Assembly (NCBI RefSeq): GCF_030272615.1
Contig: NC_081415.1
Span: forward strand, 366,369,667 to 366,433,666
Reading direction: 5' to 3'
Origin: Cryptomeria japonica
Taxonomy: Eukaryota; Streptophyta; Pinopsida; Cupressales; Cupressaceae
DNA: 64,000 nt
Part shown: one piece after another, positions 22,469 to 34,367 of the stretch
How positions within the stretch are numbered: the stretch's first letter is position 1
How the letters are laid out: every line of letters begins with the position of its first letter
Program-made: the position numbers and the translations under genes
Notes under the pieces: generated by a model
The model's database searches: none
Seen by the model: only the letters and a program-made list of their open reading frames with translations
What the model was told of the DNA's origin: nothing

Positions 22469-24578
22469 ATGAGTGTGGATTTCCACAGTCGTGACTACCC
22501 ACGACTGTGGACAGACACAACCACAAGTTATGGCTATCCATAGTCTTGCGTAGGCTATGGGAAAGGGGAGAGCAGTGGGACCCATAGGGTGGGCCATTGT
22601 CCTCTCCCCCATACTTTTAGTTTTTTATTTTTTATTTTTTTTTAATAAATTTAATTTAATTTAAATTATTTAATTTTAAATAATTTTTTTTATAATATAT
22701 TAATTATTATTATATGTATATAGATATATTAATAATTTAATATTATTATATAATTTTATTATTAAGAGCTAAATTTTAGTTAATATTAATTTTATAATGT
22801 TTATAATATGATATATATATATTATAGATTTTAATATTCGTATATATTTTATTACATATTTTTTTAATATTAATATATGTTTTGGATTTGATTATAATCT
22901 TTGGGAGTTGCTTGATTAAGTTATTATGGTTTATTTTAGGACTAATTATCTATCATGTGGAGGATCAATAATTTTAAAATGGATAATTGATAGAATTCAT
23001 TATGATTGAAACAGTGAAATTATGTCTGTTTTTTTTTAATCAAATTTTGTAAACATAGCAAGATAAGGCAAATGAGATGGATGGAAAAATATTGTGACTT
23101 GATTTCTTATATATATTGTTATCATGATGTTATTTCCTGTTTTCTTATGTGCTTGGCTCGTAATGAGTTGTAAAATCATTAATTTAGTTGTTTATGCAAA
23201 CTGTTGTGTTATTTTTCTACGATGGCCTTATTTCATAAATTGAGTGTAATCTTTAGTATCTCAACCTAGGTGGTTAGGTTTTGTGAACAGTGAATTGTTA
23301 CTGTGTCTGAACTCTTGTGTAGGTGTGATATTGTGCGTCATGTCTTAGGGTTCAGTTGAGATTGTGTAGTGTCATAAGGGAGAGTGGCTTTTGATTGGGG
23401 GTTGCGCCCAAAGTGGTAGTAGGGTAACCCATCAAAAGTTTCCTTAAAAAGTGATAACATATTAAAATATTAGGGGGTTTAGTAGATGAAACACTAAATA
23501 AGATAATTGTGCCTTGCTTATGGTTGAGTGCTAGTATAGACTTAGGATGTAGCGGGAAGGTATGGAATGGCAGACCAACAACCTTGTCCTCATGAAAGGA
23601 TTGTTTGGGTCCACATGAGACTTGGATGGGATCAGGGGTTCGAGAGAGGTTACCAGGGTAACCCATGATAGGGATTGGGACCTATGGGGACCTACCAGGA
23701 TAACCATACCAAGCTATGTGATGACACTCTTCCCTTATGGTCACTAGTGTATAGTCTTGTTGATTTCACCTGTTATGATGTGGAGTCATAATCTGCAAGT
23801 TTTCTTTCTGTGAGTTGATTCGATGTTTTGTGAAACCATGTATTCTTTCCTTTTGTCGCTAGTGGGTCTTAGTGTTATCTACTAGAACAGAGGGGTGGTT
23901 GTTTTGAGCCACATGGTTGGGTGGTAGTGCCACTTTCCATTGGTATCATGTTTGCTCCTTCTTGCGAGGGTTGTCTTGCAGATGTTCTTGTTGCTCCTTG
24001 GACTTGTTCATCTTCTTGTTCCAGTTGGATTCCTTTGTACTTTGTGGATCCATTATTGTACCTATTTGAACCTTATGAGTTCAATTGTATCTTTGTATTA
24101 TTATGCCTTCTCGGCATGTTGTAAACTATGTAAATAATTATATGATCTTTATTTAATTCTTATGTCATCCTATAATTTAAATGTAATGTGTTTGAAATAT
24201 TATAAGTTGACAAATTTTGTAATGGTAATTATGAGGTTATTGAATGTTTCCTTGTAATAAACTAGATGTATGTAATCTTTAGTATGTAATTGAAGCATGT
24301 CTAATTCAGTTCTTTAAATGAATATCATAGTAATGTATTAGGGATAGTTGACATGCATCATAAGTGGTTAAGTGAACCTTAAGCTTTCAATTTCTTTCTT
24401 AAGTAATCTTTGTTGGGAACCCTTTAGGATTTGGATAAGTCTTATGCTTGTGTGTTTAACCAGTGCAATGTTAACTTAATGCACCTTAATTATATGTTAT
24501 GTTTAAAAAATAAATTATTTTCGCTTTTATTCCTTTGTTCTAGTGTGACCCTTTTGGGTTTCTTGGTGGGGCATTACA
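22469..24578 (+). repeat. 3' LTR of gypsy B, 5'-truncated
   Basis: Matches 13110-15285 to its end at GGGGCATTACA. Divergence is high by eye, mostly transitions, so B is old. The first 1.75 kb of this LTR is missing because of the copia C insertion and deletion. Confidence 0.92.
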
Positions 24579-24583
24579 ATGCC

Positions 24584-27232
24584 AACCATGTATTTTCATC
24601 CTTGACCCAAATTCACCTTTCTTTGTTATGATATTTTTTATGTTCGCAACAAGTCATGTGGGAAATCAAATTTTTCATATGACTTCTTTTATAGCATTGC
24701 TTTTCTGCTCCATTAATAACCAAGGAAGGGCGATTATATTAATTTGGTCTCCATCGCTATTTAATTGAATGACATTTTTCATTGCATGATTGGCTTCCTG
24801 AACGTCACTACAAATTTTGATATTTTTTCTTTTTCATGCCTTCCATCCAATATTTTCCATAACGTTTCTATTAAATTCTTTCCGATATACATTATATCAA
24901 ACAAATGCACAATTTGTAGCTGCTCATAGTAGGGCGACCTACTAAATTGTTTGGAATAACTTTTCAGTCCATGTGGAAGCCGGCCATTAATGCCTTGAAA
25001 ACCTTCATGAAGCATATAAGTTAAACAAATTAACAACAACAATTATTGTTAATTACAACATGAGTCAACAAAACACAATATAAAAATATAAATTCCAAAC
25101 ATATCATATATGATAGATAAATAATTTTATCCAATGTATAACCTTGATGATTAATTCCATTATATTCCAACTTCCATAGGCAAGGTGTCTTTTTTCATGG
25201 TTTTGATGTAGTCTCTTCTTTCCCATTGAAAACATGTTTTCCAGTAGTTTGATACTTATGATTTCTATGGAGGAAGTGTCTATACTCATCAAACACCTGC
25301 TTTCCTAAACTTGTTGAACGACGAGATTTCATCTTTGGACCACAAACTGGACATGCAAATTTTCCCTTTGTTTGAAGACTTGCAAGATCATATATAATTG
25401 GATTAAATATGTCAATTTTTATAATTATATATAATGAATAGATCATTTAAAAAAGATGCATGATATCTACTTCATAGAATTAAATATCGTTAAAGTGAAG
25501 TCAAACATTATAATATACCACAAAAATGTGTTAGCCTTGAGGCATCATGAATTGTCCATACATATATAATTGAAATTGTCTTTGTCCTATTGGTTTAGAG
25601 ATGTCATTTATAGTGATTCCATTCCATAACTTTAGTAACTCGTCAATAAGAGGCTCGTTATATACATTCATATCTTTAACTTGGTACTTACCTAGTTGAA
25701 TGAACATAAACATTACATAATTATTATAACCATTATACTGCAAAATATATAAATTAATGTACATGACTATTAAATAAAAAATATGTCATTATGCAAAAAA
25801 TAAGACAAATGCGATGCTACTATGTTAAAGAAAATTGATGTAAACAAATACTTGGAACAATCATTGCCAACATTATGTGCTCCCTCTTTATTGACATTCG
25901 TGGAGGAATGTTATTATTGATAACAAAAATAGGCCACACCGAGTAAATAGATCTCATCTCTCTAAATGGATTGACACCGTCTGTTGCAAATGAAAACGTG
26001 AGATTACGAGGTTCTTCTTTAAAGTGTGGTGATTTTTCCTCCATGTCCCTAAATGAAGAACCATCTTCAGGCATTCGAAGAATTTCATCTTCACTTCTAT
26101 TATGTGCATGGTAATCCATAAATTGCGCTAAGCTTTCGCACCTAAATAATCATTGCATACGTGGAATAATGGGAATATAATGAAGAACCTTGTGAGGCAC
26201 CTTTTTTGTTAATAGATCTATTTGATAGCTGCTGATATGACATTTTAGGCATTCTGTTGCAAATTCATATTGTTTATGATATATAATATGATCATTGGGA
26301 CATGCATCTATTTCTTAATACTCCATTCCAATATCTTTCATAATGGCAGATAAATCTCAATATGAGCGAGGTAAAATATTTGATGGTAGTAACAAAAATT
26401 CACTTATCAATCTACCACAAAAAGATAAATTGTTAATATAATGAACATTAATGGTACATATTTCATCCATTATTTAGTAGTGATGAACTAACAATAAAAA
26501 TAGATGAAAAAAGATGACATATATGACATACCTTAAAATACGTGAGATTTCTATGTTGGATAAACCATTCATAACCTTCAAGTTCACCAACAACAATATA
26601 GCAGAGAGAAGAGTTGTTTGGGAGCCTTCATAAAGGGCCTTGTATGCCTTTTCAAGTACAATTAAATCATGAACATCATCAAAGTCATCTCGATCATCTT
26701 CATGATCAACTACGCCACTAAATGTGTTATGGATCAATGTATCTATACCATCATCTTCAACTGTATTTTCTGGCACATTATCATCTTCTTCCATAGGATC
26801 ATTAACTTCATCTTTGATATTCATAGCTCTATGTTCCTCCGCTTGAAAATCCACATTCTCTGGGCCATGATAATCCATATCATGTGCCCTAGGGCACTCC
26901 ACCTTTATAATAATGATCGACACAATAAACCATGATCATGATCAAGTGATTTTTTATATATATAAAAAATGTTAAAATGATATAAACATTTATAAATTCA
27001 ATCAATATAAAGACATATAATGAACTTACCAATGGATGATAATCATGCCCCCTTCAATGTGACCATGTTGCCTACAATGTTTCTTAGCTGTTGTGATTGA
27101 AAATCTTCTCATCTTTAAGCCCTTTCAATTATTTCAAGGATAATAAAATTTCTTGTCACCCTTTATTTTCAATCTAGCCCACAATCTAGCAAGTGTTTCT
27201 TCATTTTGTTTTGCGCTAATATTATCTAACAT
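24584..27232 (-). pseudogene. CACTA TNP2-type transposase (N-terminal and core exons)
   Basis: Minus strand. The likely start is the ATG at 27232 (MLDNISAKQNEETLARLW). Next comes an acidic stretch (26923-26640) and the conserved TTLLSAILLLVNLKVMNG motif, with a GT splice donor near 26533. Further exons carry ACPNDHIIYHKQYEFATECL (about 26310-26240), PIIPRM and the TNP2 signature ATDGVNPFREM (about 25990-25950), IDELLKLWNG (about 25650), and FACPVCG with HRFL-like His/Cys residues (25360-25230). A HLFDIMYIGKNLIETLW motif follows at 24900-24850, the usual DVMHIEKN region. TNP2 transposases cut and join CACTA elements. Stops and frameshifts make this copy inactive. The gene continues at 11352 on the far side of gypsy B. 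Confidence 0.88.
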
Positions 27233-28372
27233 GATTTTTCTTTACCAAACTTGAATATTTAGATAAATTGTCGAAACAAGGCTTCAATCAGAAAACCCAC
27301 CCACAAGGCCTTCTTGGCACAATGTCTCATTAGGATTTAACAAATAACAAGGCCAATTTCATGGATACAAGGCTTGAACAAAGGAACAACATGTTCTTCA
27401 AAGTAACAATACTCTTGATCAATAGGACAGTAGGGAATAATGAAACCATGCTTCAAACATGCTCCTTTACACATCCATTTATGATGTCAATGCACCTTGA
27501 CAAGGACTATAAAATTTGTATTCAGAATTTTGCCACATGGATCAAACTCTAGGAATAAAGACATTAAACCTTGTAATGCAACCTTTTCCAATATGCTTTT
27601 ATTTTGTAACAACACCCCATCAAGTTTGTGAACTTAGTGTCAAGGATTAGACTTACAAAATTTTGTATGCTCATTAAAATTGTTCACCTTCCACATAGAT
27701 CACAAGGGTACTCAAGATACTTTCATGGATGTCTAAATGCACTTGAGGAAACTTTCAAAAGTTCCTTAAGGCCTATAAACAATGGAAGACTCCAAAATTT
27801 GGAAGAAGTTGGACTTTTACAGTTTACTGCGAGGACAAACCTAAATAGTCATCATTTGTTCAACATTATCAGACAACTCCATACAGTAAGTGATAGTACA
27901 TTTGTGATAACAATCATGGTTCTTTAAAATCAATACAAAGTGAGAGACAACTGCACTTAACAAAAGAAAACTTCCAAACTGTATCTCTCATTGTTTTTGG
28001 GACAGTTTGACAGTTGCCTTCAAATTAGAGACTAAAACAACATGAAAATTCCTTGTCAAGTGACTGTAGAGGAATGTTTGGATTACTCGCAGTATTATGT
28101 CAACCTCAAGTGCCAATTGGAATAATCAAATAGGTTTGTAATTAAACATATTAGAATAGTTGGCTAGGGCATCAAACCATATACCCATCAGCCAGCTACA
28201 AATTAAGATGGCGCTAGCCATTGGAAATAGGTTGACTTTAAGGGTTCAAGGGAATATCGTCGAACTAGCGACAAACATTATTGTTCGTCGAAATTTTGAC
28301 GAATGTCGAGGACCAATTTTAAAAAAATGAAAATTTTACATTAAATTGAAAGGTACCCGATGAAACAATAAA
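27233..28372. other. Spacer; palindrome near 28.29 kb, otherwise nothing recognised
   Basis: No convincing coding sequence: the ORFs of 60-100 codons here have no recognisable motif. The upstream end of the CACTA element should lie within it. A near-perfect palindrome with TTCGTC / GACGAA arms lies at about 28293-28312, with further GTCG/CGAC copies nearby (28258-28318), which is what a subterminal region of a DNA transposon could look like. A terminal CACTA motif was not found. Confidence 0.35.
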
Positions 28373-29214
28373 TTAATTCACTTTCATCAAAAAAAATTGT
28401 CGGATTTTGACCTCAAATGAGTTAGTGTCTGACTCTAGCATCTTTAGATCAATTTTCTTGAGAGAACTCTTCTTTAAATCAAAATATGTCATTATTGCAT
28501 CCCTGGATACATCTACTAAGATTCTTCCATCAGTGGTTCTCAGAGTCATGCTCTCTGGATGATATTGTTTCCCGAAATACCTTATCAGGGTAGGCTCCAC
28601 AAAAACATTATGAACAACCAATATTTCTAGGTTGAGGGTCCATGAATTTGAAATAGGTACAAGTTTGTCCCTATTCCCATAAAAGTAGTAGAAAATGTCC
28701 CACCCTCTGTTAATAGTAATGGCATCCTAACATTTTGATCACTTATTAGAGAAGATATTCTTGTACGAATCCTACATTGTTGACCCCTTGAACTATTCCA
28801 ACAGGTTCTGATGGAGGCCCCAAACCTCCCCTTTCTTCCTCTCAATTTCCTCCAATTGATTCTCAAATTTTTCACTCATGGCCTTAGCAGTCATGGCTAG
28901 GGTTGATGCAGAGAGGGCTTAGCAGGTGGAGGGTTTTCAACAGCTAGTGGGGTTTGAACCGGGGGTGATGGTGTTGCCTTTTTAGCAGAGGGAACCCTGT
29001 TTATTTTTGGCTTCAAAGACTCCACCTCAGCAGGAGGGTTTTATTTAGCAACTAGCTTATTTGAAATTATTGGAGTTGGGGGAATTACTGTGATTGGGGT
29101 GGCATGAGTGATTTCAGGGGTGGTGAATTTCTTCCTCTTTGGCTTTGAGGCCTCTCGCTGCTCGAGAGTCTTCTCAGTTGTAGGGGTGGTGGTTTTCTTC
29201 CTTTTGGGTGCCAT
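28373..29214 (-). pseudogene. Unrecognised ORF remnant, Lys/Pro-rich N terminus
   Basis: Minus strand. The ATG at 29214 opens a basic, proline- and threonine-rich N terminus (MAPKRKKTTTPTTEKTLEQ) with a nuclear-localisation-like PKRKK. After a TAA near 29050 and a frameshift near 28890 comes a helical segment (EKFENQLEEIERKKGEVWGL). It continues in a conserved-looking block at 28620-28373 (RYFGKQYHPESMTLRTTDGR; DAIMTYFDLKK). Stops are TAG/TAA type plus one frameshift. I do not recognise the family. It may be an accessory ORF of a retrotransposon, related to the other unknown ORFs in this window, but this is unproven. Confidence 0.45.
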
Positions 29215-30394
29215 AATTATCTCCTAGGTCTCAAATTTATGCTTCTACTCTACTCACAAACCCTACAACAATCCTCTGATATTCTCCTAAGCCTTCAACA
29301 AAATCAGAGAGTTGTAGATTTTATTGAATACTTACTTGGTCTCTAAAAGCTTACTGGAATGATTGAACTTCTAGAAATTTCTTCTGGTTGCCTAGAATCA
29401 CTCTTCACTCGATCATTTGAAAGCAAGGTGTGCAAATGAATGGAAAAAATTATTTATTCTCTGCAAGAATTCACCATTAATCTCCTTGGTGCAAAACCTG
29501 TGAGTTGGTGACCTTGAAATTTTAACTCCATCATTGATTTGGAAACGAACAGACACAATCTTGCCTTGACATCTCTTGACTGCTAATGTGGTGCCCTTTA
29601 ATTTTTTTCTACTACCACCTTTTAATTTTTCATCATCCTCAATAGTCTAGCTCCACTATCCCTCGCCACCTTTTTTCCTTTTAATTCTTCCTTGCATGAT
29701 AGTGGGGAGAATTCTCTATTTGATTATAACCTTTCCCACAAACTCATAGGGTCATCTTTCTCCTTATTTCTTTCTCTTTATATATTTCTTTCATCCTACC
29801 AACCTACATTGACTTTATTGTCTTCATTTTACCCCTATAGGGTAGCTAGCAACATTCATCTTTTATTACCTTATCCCACTATCCCTTAGAGTCCTTTTAT
29901 CCTTCATGTGTTCATTGCGGGATAGTAGGGAAAGGACTTTACTTTCAATCGCTCTTACATAGTGCTAGCCCACACCATATATATCTTTTCTCTTAAAACC
30001 ATATACCTCTTTTGCAAAAACTTAAGGGATAAGCCCTACTCAAAAATTTTAAAAAAACCTAACCTTAGGAGGCACTTAGGAGATAAAGTGCAAGAAAAAG
30101 AAACAAAATTTGCACTCCTAACAATCATAATCACAATTTTGGTGATCTTGGTTCTTCTTTTTAGATTACACTATTGTCAAAGTGTATGTATACCCTTTGG
30201 AACCACATTTCTTGACCATGGTTCTATATCCTAGATTATACTTTCTAGAGTTTAATTGTGACAACTTATGTGGATGGAGAAGGGGCTTATGGAAAATGAT
30301 AGAAAAGGTACCCACATGACACAATGCATAAGATTTATTGATTTTAAAATTGGATGTGACACATTGGAATAAGGTCAAGCAACACAATTAAACC
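29215..30394. other. Spacer, nothing recognised
   Basis: AT-rich sequence with short ORFs only. I see no LTR ends, no domain and no RNA gene. Confidence 0.4.
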
Positions 30395-31240
30395 ATGTAT
30401 AATTTGAGATGTGTCAAACTAAGACCCTTTGATCCTAAGAAATATATTGATATATTGAAGAATGACAAACAAAAAAAGGGTCATTATTTTCATGAAATAC
30501 ATAATGAGGAAGATGTGGTTAGAAATTGCCCTAATATATTAGAAGTGTTGCAAAGGAGAAATAAGTGGGAAATACTTCAAAGGATTGAGGAAGAAAGGAA
30601 GAATTCAAAACCACATTTCCCTTGTTACTTTTCTATGAAAACAAATAAAATTAGAAGGACGCTTCTCATGTTTGATAACTTTGAAAAGATATATGGAAAA
30701 TCTCTAGCTACAATGACTCATCCTTCAAGTCCGCAAGCTGAAAATGAAAAGGAATTAAAAATATCAAGGTAGTAACTTAACTAGTACAAGGGCCACCACA
30801 AAAGAGACAAAGGGTTGATGACTAGCTTCCCTTAGTGTCATATGAGGAAATTGAAGAGCAAGTATGAAACACTAAGGAAGCTACACAAATAATGTGTGAG
30901 ATGGGTTTTGAAGAAGAAATTGGTCAACCTTTACCATCACCTAAAAGAGAGGATGTTACAACACATGTGCCACTAGACCAAGTAGATATACATGAAACTA
31001 CCCCTATTGATCAAGTATATGATGAAAGGATGACAACAACCCACTAGTTCATGGAGGATGATGATTTTATTAAAAGTTTAGAGTTTAATGACTTTTGACT
31101 TAAAATGAAGTTGAAACAATTTGAGCATGAAGAGATGGCTACCTCCACTCTTAATGAAGTGAACCTTGAAAATATTGATTTAAGATCAGATGAATTGAGG
31201 AGAATGGTTCAGGAAAGGCATGATACTAGTTCTTGTTGAC
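30395..31240 (+). pseudogene. Unrecognised acidic/charged ORF remnant
   Basis: A 125-codon ORF (first ATG at 30395 or just after) encodes a charged helical protein (HEIHNEEDVVRNCPNILEVL; IRRTLLMFDNFEKIYGKSL). After its TAG at 30770 and a frameshift, another frame stays protein-like to about 31240 (RQRVDD, then SYEEIEEQ and MCEMGFEEEIGQPLPSPKRE), broken by TAG at about 30829, TGA at 30868, TAG and TGA. Composition argues for real former coding sequence. I cannot assign a family. It might be continuous with the unknown ORF at 53461, with everything between being later insertion; this is speculative. Confidence 0.45.
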
Positions 31241-31953
31241 AGGTGTTTTGACACACTCACCAATAGGCAGGTAGAACATGAATTCATACACCACCTCTCT
31301 TGAAAAGCTATCAATCTCAAAAGATTGACAACTCCAAGGTCTCTGTAGTTAGTTCAGGATGGTGTTGGGTAACTCGGTGGTTGACATAGTTGTACCTATT
31401 AAGGGGCCTGCTGATTCATAACTTTATGATTTATTTGCAAAATTTAGAAAACTAAAACTAAATCTAAGCTAACCGACAAGAAAGAAATAACAAAAGATAA
31501 AGGGGATGACAAATATTCAACATGCATTCAATCCAACAATATCAACTAAATATGGAGGACAGTGGAACATTCATACATTAACATGCAAATTATCAATTTA
31601 ACATATTAACAAAGCTAAATTCAACGGAAGGAAATATTAAACCATATTAGCATTAACATCAATCACCATAAACATAATATATTGAAGACATGCAAACATA
31701 GCTCTCTCCAGATTCATGAAGTTAAATCAGATAAACTATATCAAACATTCATCATATGAAAGGAAAAGATCTGAAAGAAACAAGAAATAGAATTAAGATT
31801 CATATATTCGCCTTCGAATGAGGACAATTATTCAGCAGATTTGTCACACCGAATGTCTAATTTTTGCCTTCTATCAGATTGTTCTCAGCTACACTAACAT
31901 GAAATATGCAATGGAAGAGAATCTGGAATGACCTTCAGCCAATTTCCAGAAAA
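31241..31953. other. Spacer, flank of gypsy D
   Basis: No coding sequence seen. It ends in TTTCC, the target duplication of element D, so it was contiguous with 49792 onward before D inserted. Confidence 0.5.
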
Positions 31954-31958
31954 TTTCC
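31954..31958. repeat. Target site duplication of gypsy D (left copy)
   Basis: TTTCC, repeated exactly at 49787-49791. Confidence 0.95.
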
Positions 31959-33549
31959 TGTACGTTAGGAAAATAGGAAATCATCACAAACATATAGACA
32001 TTGGTCATTAGCTCAATCACAAAAGCTCATTGCAATGATCTATCCTAATTACATCCAATAAAGACATAAAGATAAAACATTCAAAAGTAAATACTATGCA
32101 AACCATATGCAGATCTGAATGCTTCCTTCATGCGGCTCCATTGTTCTTCTTTTCTCTTCAAATAGTTTGGTTGTGGATCTCACCTACAAGTGCACATACA
32201 TAATTGAAAGCAAGTAGACAAGATTATCGATCAAGAGTACTCGAAATGTAATTGATTAGAAATTCGATAATCTGATTAGGGGTCAAGAATCAAGGGGTTT
32301 GATTGAAGAAATTCATCCAATTTATAGACAAATTGGAGAGATGGATCAAATTAGCATGATTCAATTCAAATGGAAATTGCAAATCAATTATGTCAATTAT
32401 GACAAATTATGACAAATTATGCACTTTCTATGCAAAATTTGTTGATTGATAATTTATGACAAATTATGACAAACTTCTATGTAAAAATTGATTGATTGTC
32501 AATTATGACAAATTATGACAAATTGAAATGTCATTCCCATGGAATTAGGAGATGAAATAGGAGGGAATAGAAATTAGATGAATTAGAAATTAGAAAAATA
32601 GAAAAAGAGGAAAATTAGGAATTAAGAATTAGGTAAATTAATTAATAATTTGTCATTTATTAATTAATTCACAAAAAGAGGAATAATTAGCCAATTAAAT
32701 AAACATTTAATTGTGATGAGAAGACTTAGGATAAATAAATAATTTATTAATCCTAGAGGAAGAAATGACACACAAGGTTAAATGATTAAATCATGAAACC
32801 CTAGAAGATGAATTAGCAATGCGAGAATGACAATTAGGTCTTGATTGAGGATAATTGATATCGATCATGATTTTGAATTGATAAATGACCAATGTGATAA
32901 ATGATTTGATTGAGAAAATGCGCCAATTGACGAGGAACAATGACAAATTGATCCAAATTGACACGATTGAGAAGGACGACGATCGATGACAAATCGATCG
33001 CGAAATGACAAGATTGACAAAAAGACAAGGATTGATGACAAAATATATTGCAAAACGACAAATATTGAAAATGACCACGATCGATGACAAATCGATCGCA
33101 AAATGACAAGATCGAACATGACAACGACCGATGACAAATCGATCGTTAAACGACAAGATTGAAAATGATAAGGATTGATGATAAATCGATCGCCAGATGA
33201 CAAGATTGACAAGAGGACAATGATCGATGACAAATCGATCGCAAGATTGACAGGAGGACAAAACCCTAATTAGGATTGACGATGTCCAGAATGATGACAA
33301 ATGAGCATGTACATTGATGCGACAGGATAAGATTGATCAAAATCATGACTAAAGATTGTTGTCGATAAGACCTAATTTCGAAAGTGAGACAACTGAAGAA
33401 TGTAGAAGAATGACTCGATGCTCGCAAATGATAAAGACCAAGTGCGAATCATAGGAGAAATGTTAATGCGACGCAAATACCTAAAATGAGGCAATGCGCA
33501 AATGTTAAAGTGTGACTCCGCAAGCGTTGACCATTTTTAGGTGTCTACA
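31959..33549 (-). repeat. 3' LTR of gypsy D
   Basis: In plus coordinates it starts TGTACGTTAGG and ends GGTGTCTACA, next to a purine tract on the minus strand. It contains tandem ATGACAAATT units (about 32395-32525) and an array of palindromes (32980-33241). ORFs of up to 169 codons on the minus strand here recur in the other LTR and are low-complexity products of the repeats, not genes. Confidence 0.95.
32980..33241 (-). repeat. Palindrome array in the LTR of D
   Basis: Five copies of a dyad with arms CGATCGAT and ATCGATCG around GACAA lie at 32980-33000, 33078-33098, 33125-33145, 33172-33192 and 33221-33241. The first two are perfect over 8-base arms, the rest have one to three changes. 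The same array is in the 5' LTR (about 49217-49478). Confidence 0.9.
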
Positions 33550-33565
33550 TTTTGCCCCTCTTTGC
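33550..33565 (-). other. Polypurine tract of gypsy D
   Basis: On the minus strand CGCAAAGAGGGGCAAA directly precedes the 3' LTR, in the position where plus-strand DNA synthesis is primed. Confidence 0.8.
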
Positions 33566-34077
33566 GACAATGCGATTTTAAGCATTGTTTCAAAGAACAA
33601 TAATGAAAATGCCCCAGACAATAATAATGACATATGCCTGCCCCCTCGAGGAATTGGCTGGAAACATGTAGAAAAGAGGCCAATTGATCGATAAAAATGA
33701 CAGGATCGAACGGACTGACAATCGGATACCGGATGCATGAAAGACAAGAAATTGAAGATGCAAAAGACCACGACCAACATAAGATGGAGAGGGTGCACGT
33801 CCATCTATGCACTGACAAAGATCTATAAATGAGACCAAGAGAGTGAAAAATGTTCATTTGCACTAGACAAAGAGGAGGATTTGTTGCTCTGGACAAGGAC
33901 ATTTGCAGATAGATGACGAACATTCCAATGGTGGATCACCTCGGGGAATGTGTACATACTTACAGATGATCGGACGATGTAGGAGCAGTGGTATGTATCT
34001 CAAAAACCCATGTTTTCAATTTCATGAACTTGACTTGGTTGCGGGACATTGCGGGGCCCACAGGGGATGCAGAAAAG

Positions 34078-34205
34078 GACTCCTGCGCTTGTGTAGGGTG
34101 AATCCTACACTTGTGTAGGGTCTTCTGTGCTTGTGTAGGGAGACACAGGCGCAGGTTACATGACACAGGCACAGGTTCCTTAACACAGGCGCAATTGTGC
34201 ATTTG
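34078..34205. repeat. Inverted array of CTGCGCTTGTG / CACAGGCGCAG motifs
   Basis: Three copies of TGCGCTTGTGTAGG-like sequence (34083-34141) are followed by three copies of ACACAGGCGCAG-like sequence (34142-34196) in the opposite orientation, so the block can fold into a long hairpin. It lies between the 3' LTR and the start of the PMD gene. Related direct repeats lie at the other end of the element, at 47953-48080. Confidence 0.8.
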
Positions 34206-34367
34206 TGACTCAATTTTGGTTTGAAACTGCATGCAAATGATCCGGAAAAAGGGGATAAGGGTAAGATAGGTCAGATTAGATGAAAAACACCCTGATTGGA
34301 CATGAAAATGAAGAAATGCAACCCATAGGAGCAAACCCTAAAACTGACAAAATGTGCCCCAATTGTG

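Larger units (their letters stand above)
11358..24578 (+). mobile_element. Ty3/gypsy LTR retrotransposon B, internally deleted, carrying copia C
   Basis: Left LTR 11358-15285, primer binding site, gag and pol through reverse transcriptase are followed by an abrupt junction with copia C at about 18271. After C comes the 3' portion of the right LTR (about 22469-24578). A perfect ATGCC target duplication brackets the whole. The LTR ends are inverted relative to each other (TGTAGTACCCC against GGGGCATTACA). RNase H, integrase and the first 1.75 kb of the right LTR are missing. Reverse transcriptase motifs and the very long LTR suggest a chromovirus of the Tekay/Del type, but without the integrase and chromodomain this is only a suggestion. 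Confidence 0.92.
1393..27232 (-). mobile_element. CACTA (En/Spm-like) DNA transposon, split by three later insertions
   Basis: Four minus-strand segments read in the order expected for a plant CACTA transposase gene: zinc-finger-like N terminus and TNP2 core (27232-24584), a short piece next to the TRIM (11352-11272), DUF4218 (10929-10215), then the DUF4216-like region and acidic tail (2611-1393). The gaps are filled exactly by copia A, the TRIM and gypsy B, each with its own target duplication. Removing them leaves about 4.7 kb, a normal size for this gene type. Terminal inverted repeats were not found, so the outer limits are those of the coding sequence only. Several stops and frameshifts show that it is dead. 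Confidence 0.85.

Noticed and set aside
32990-33245. CRISPR-like array of spaced palindromes
   Set aside because: Spacers are themselves similar, spacing is irregular, the array lies in a plant LTR, and there are no cas genes.
32791-33300. 169-codon minus-strand ORF in the D LTR, repeated at 49028-49537
   Set aside because: It is present twice only because the LTRs are duplicates; its composition comes from the palindromic GATCGATGACAA repeats and shows no domain.
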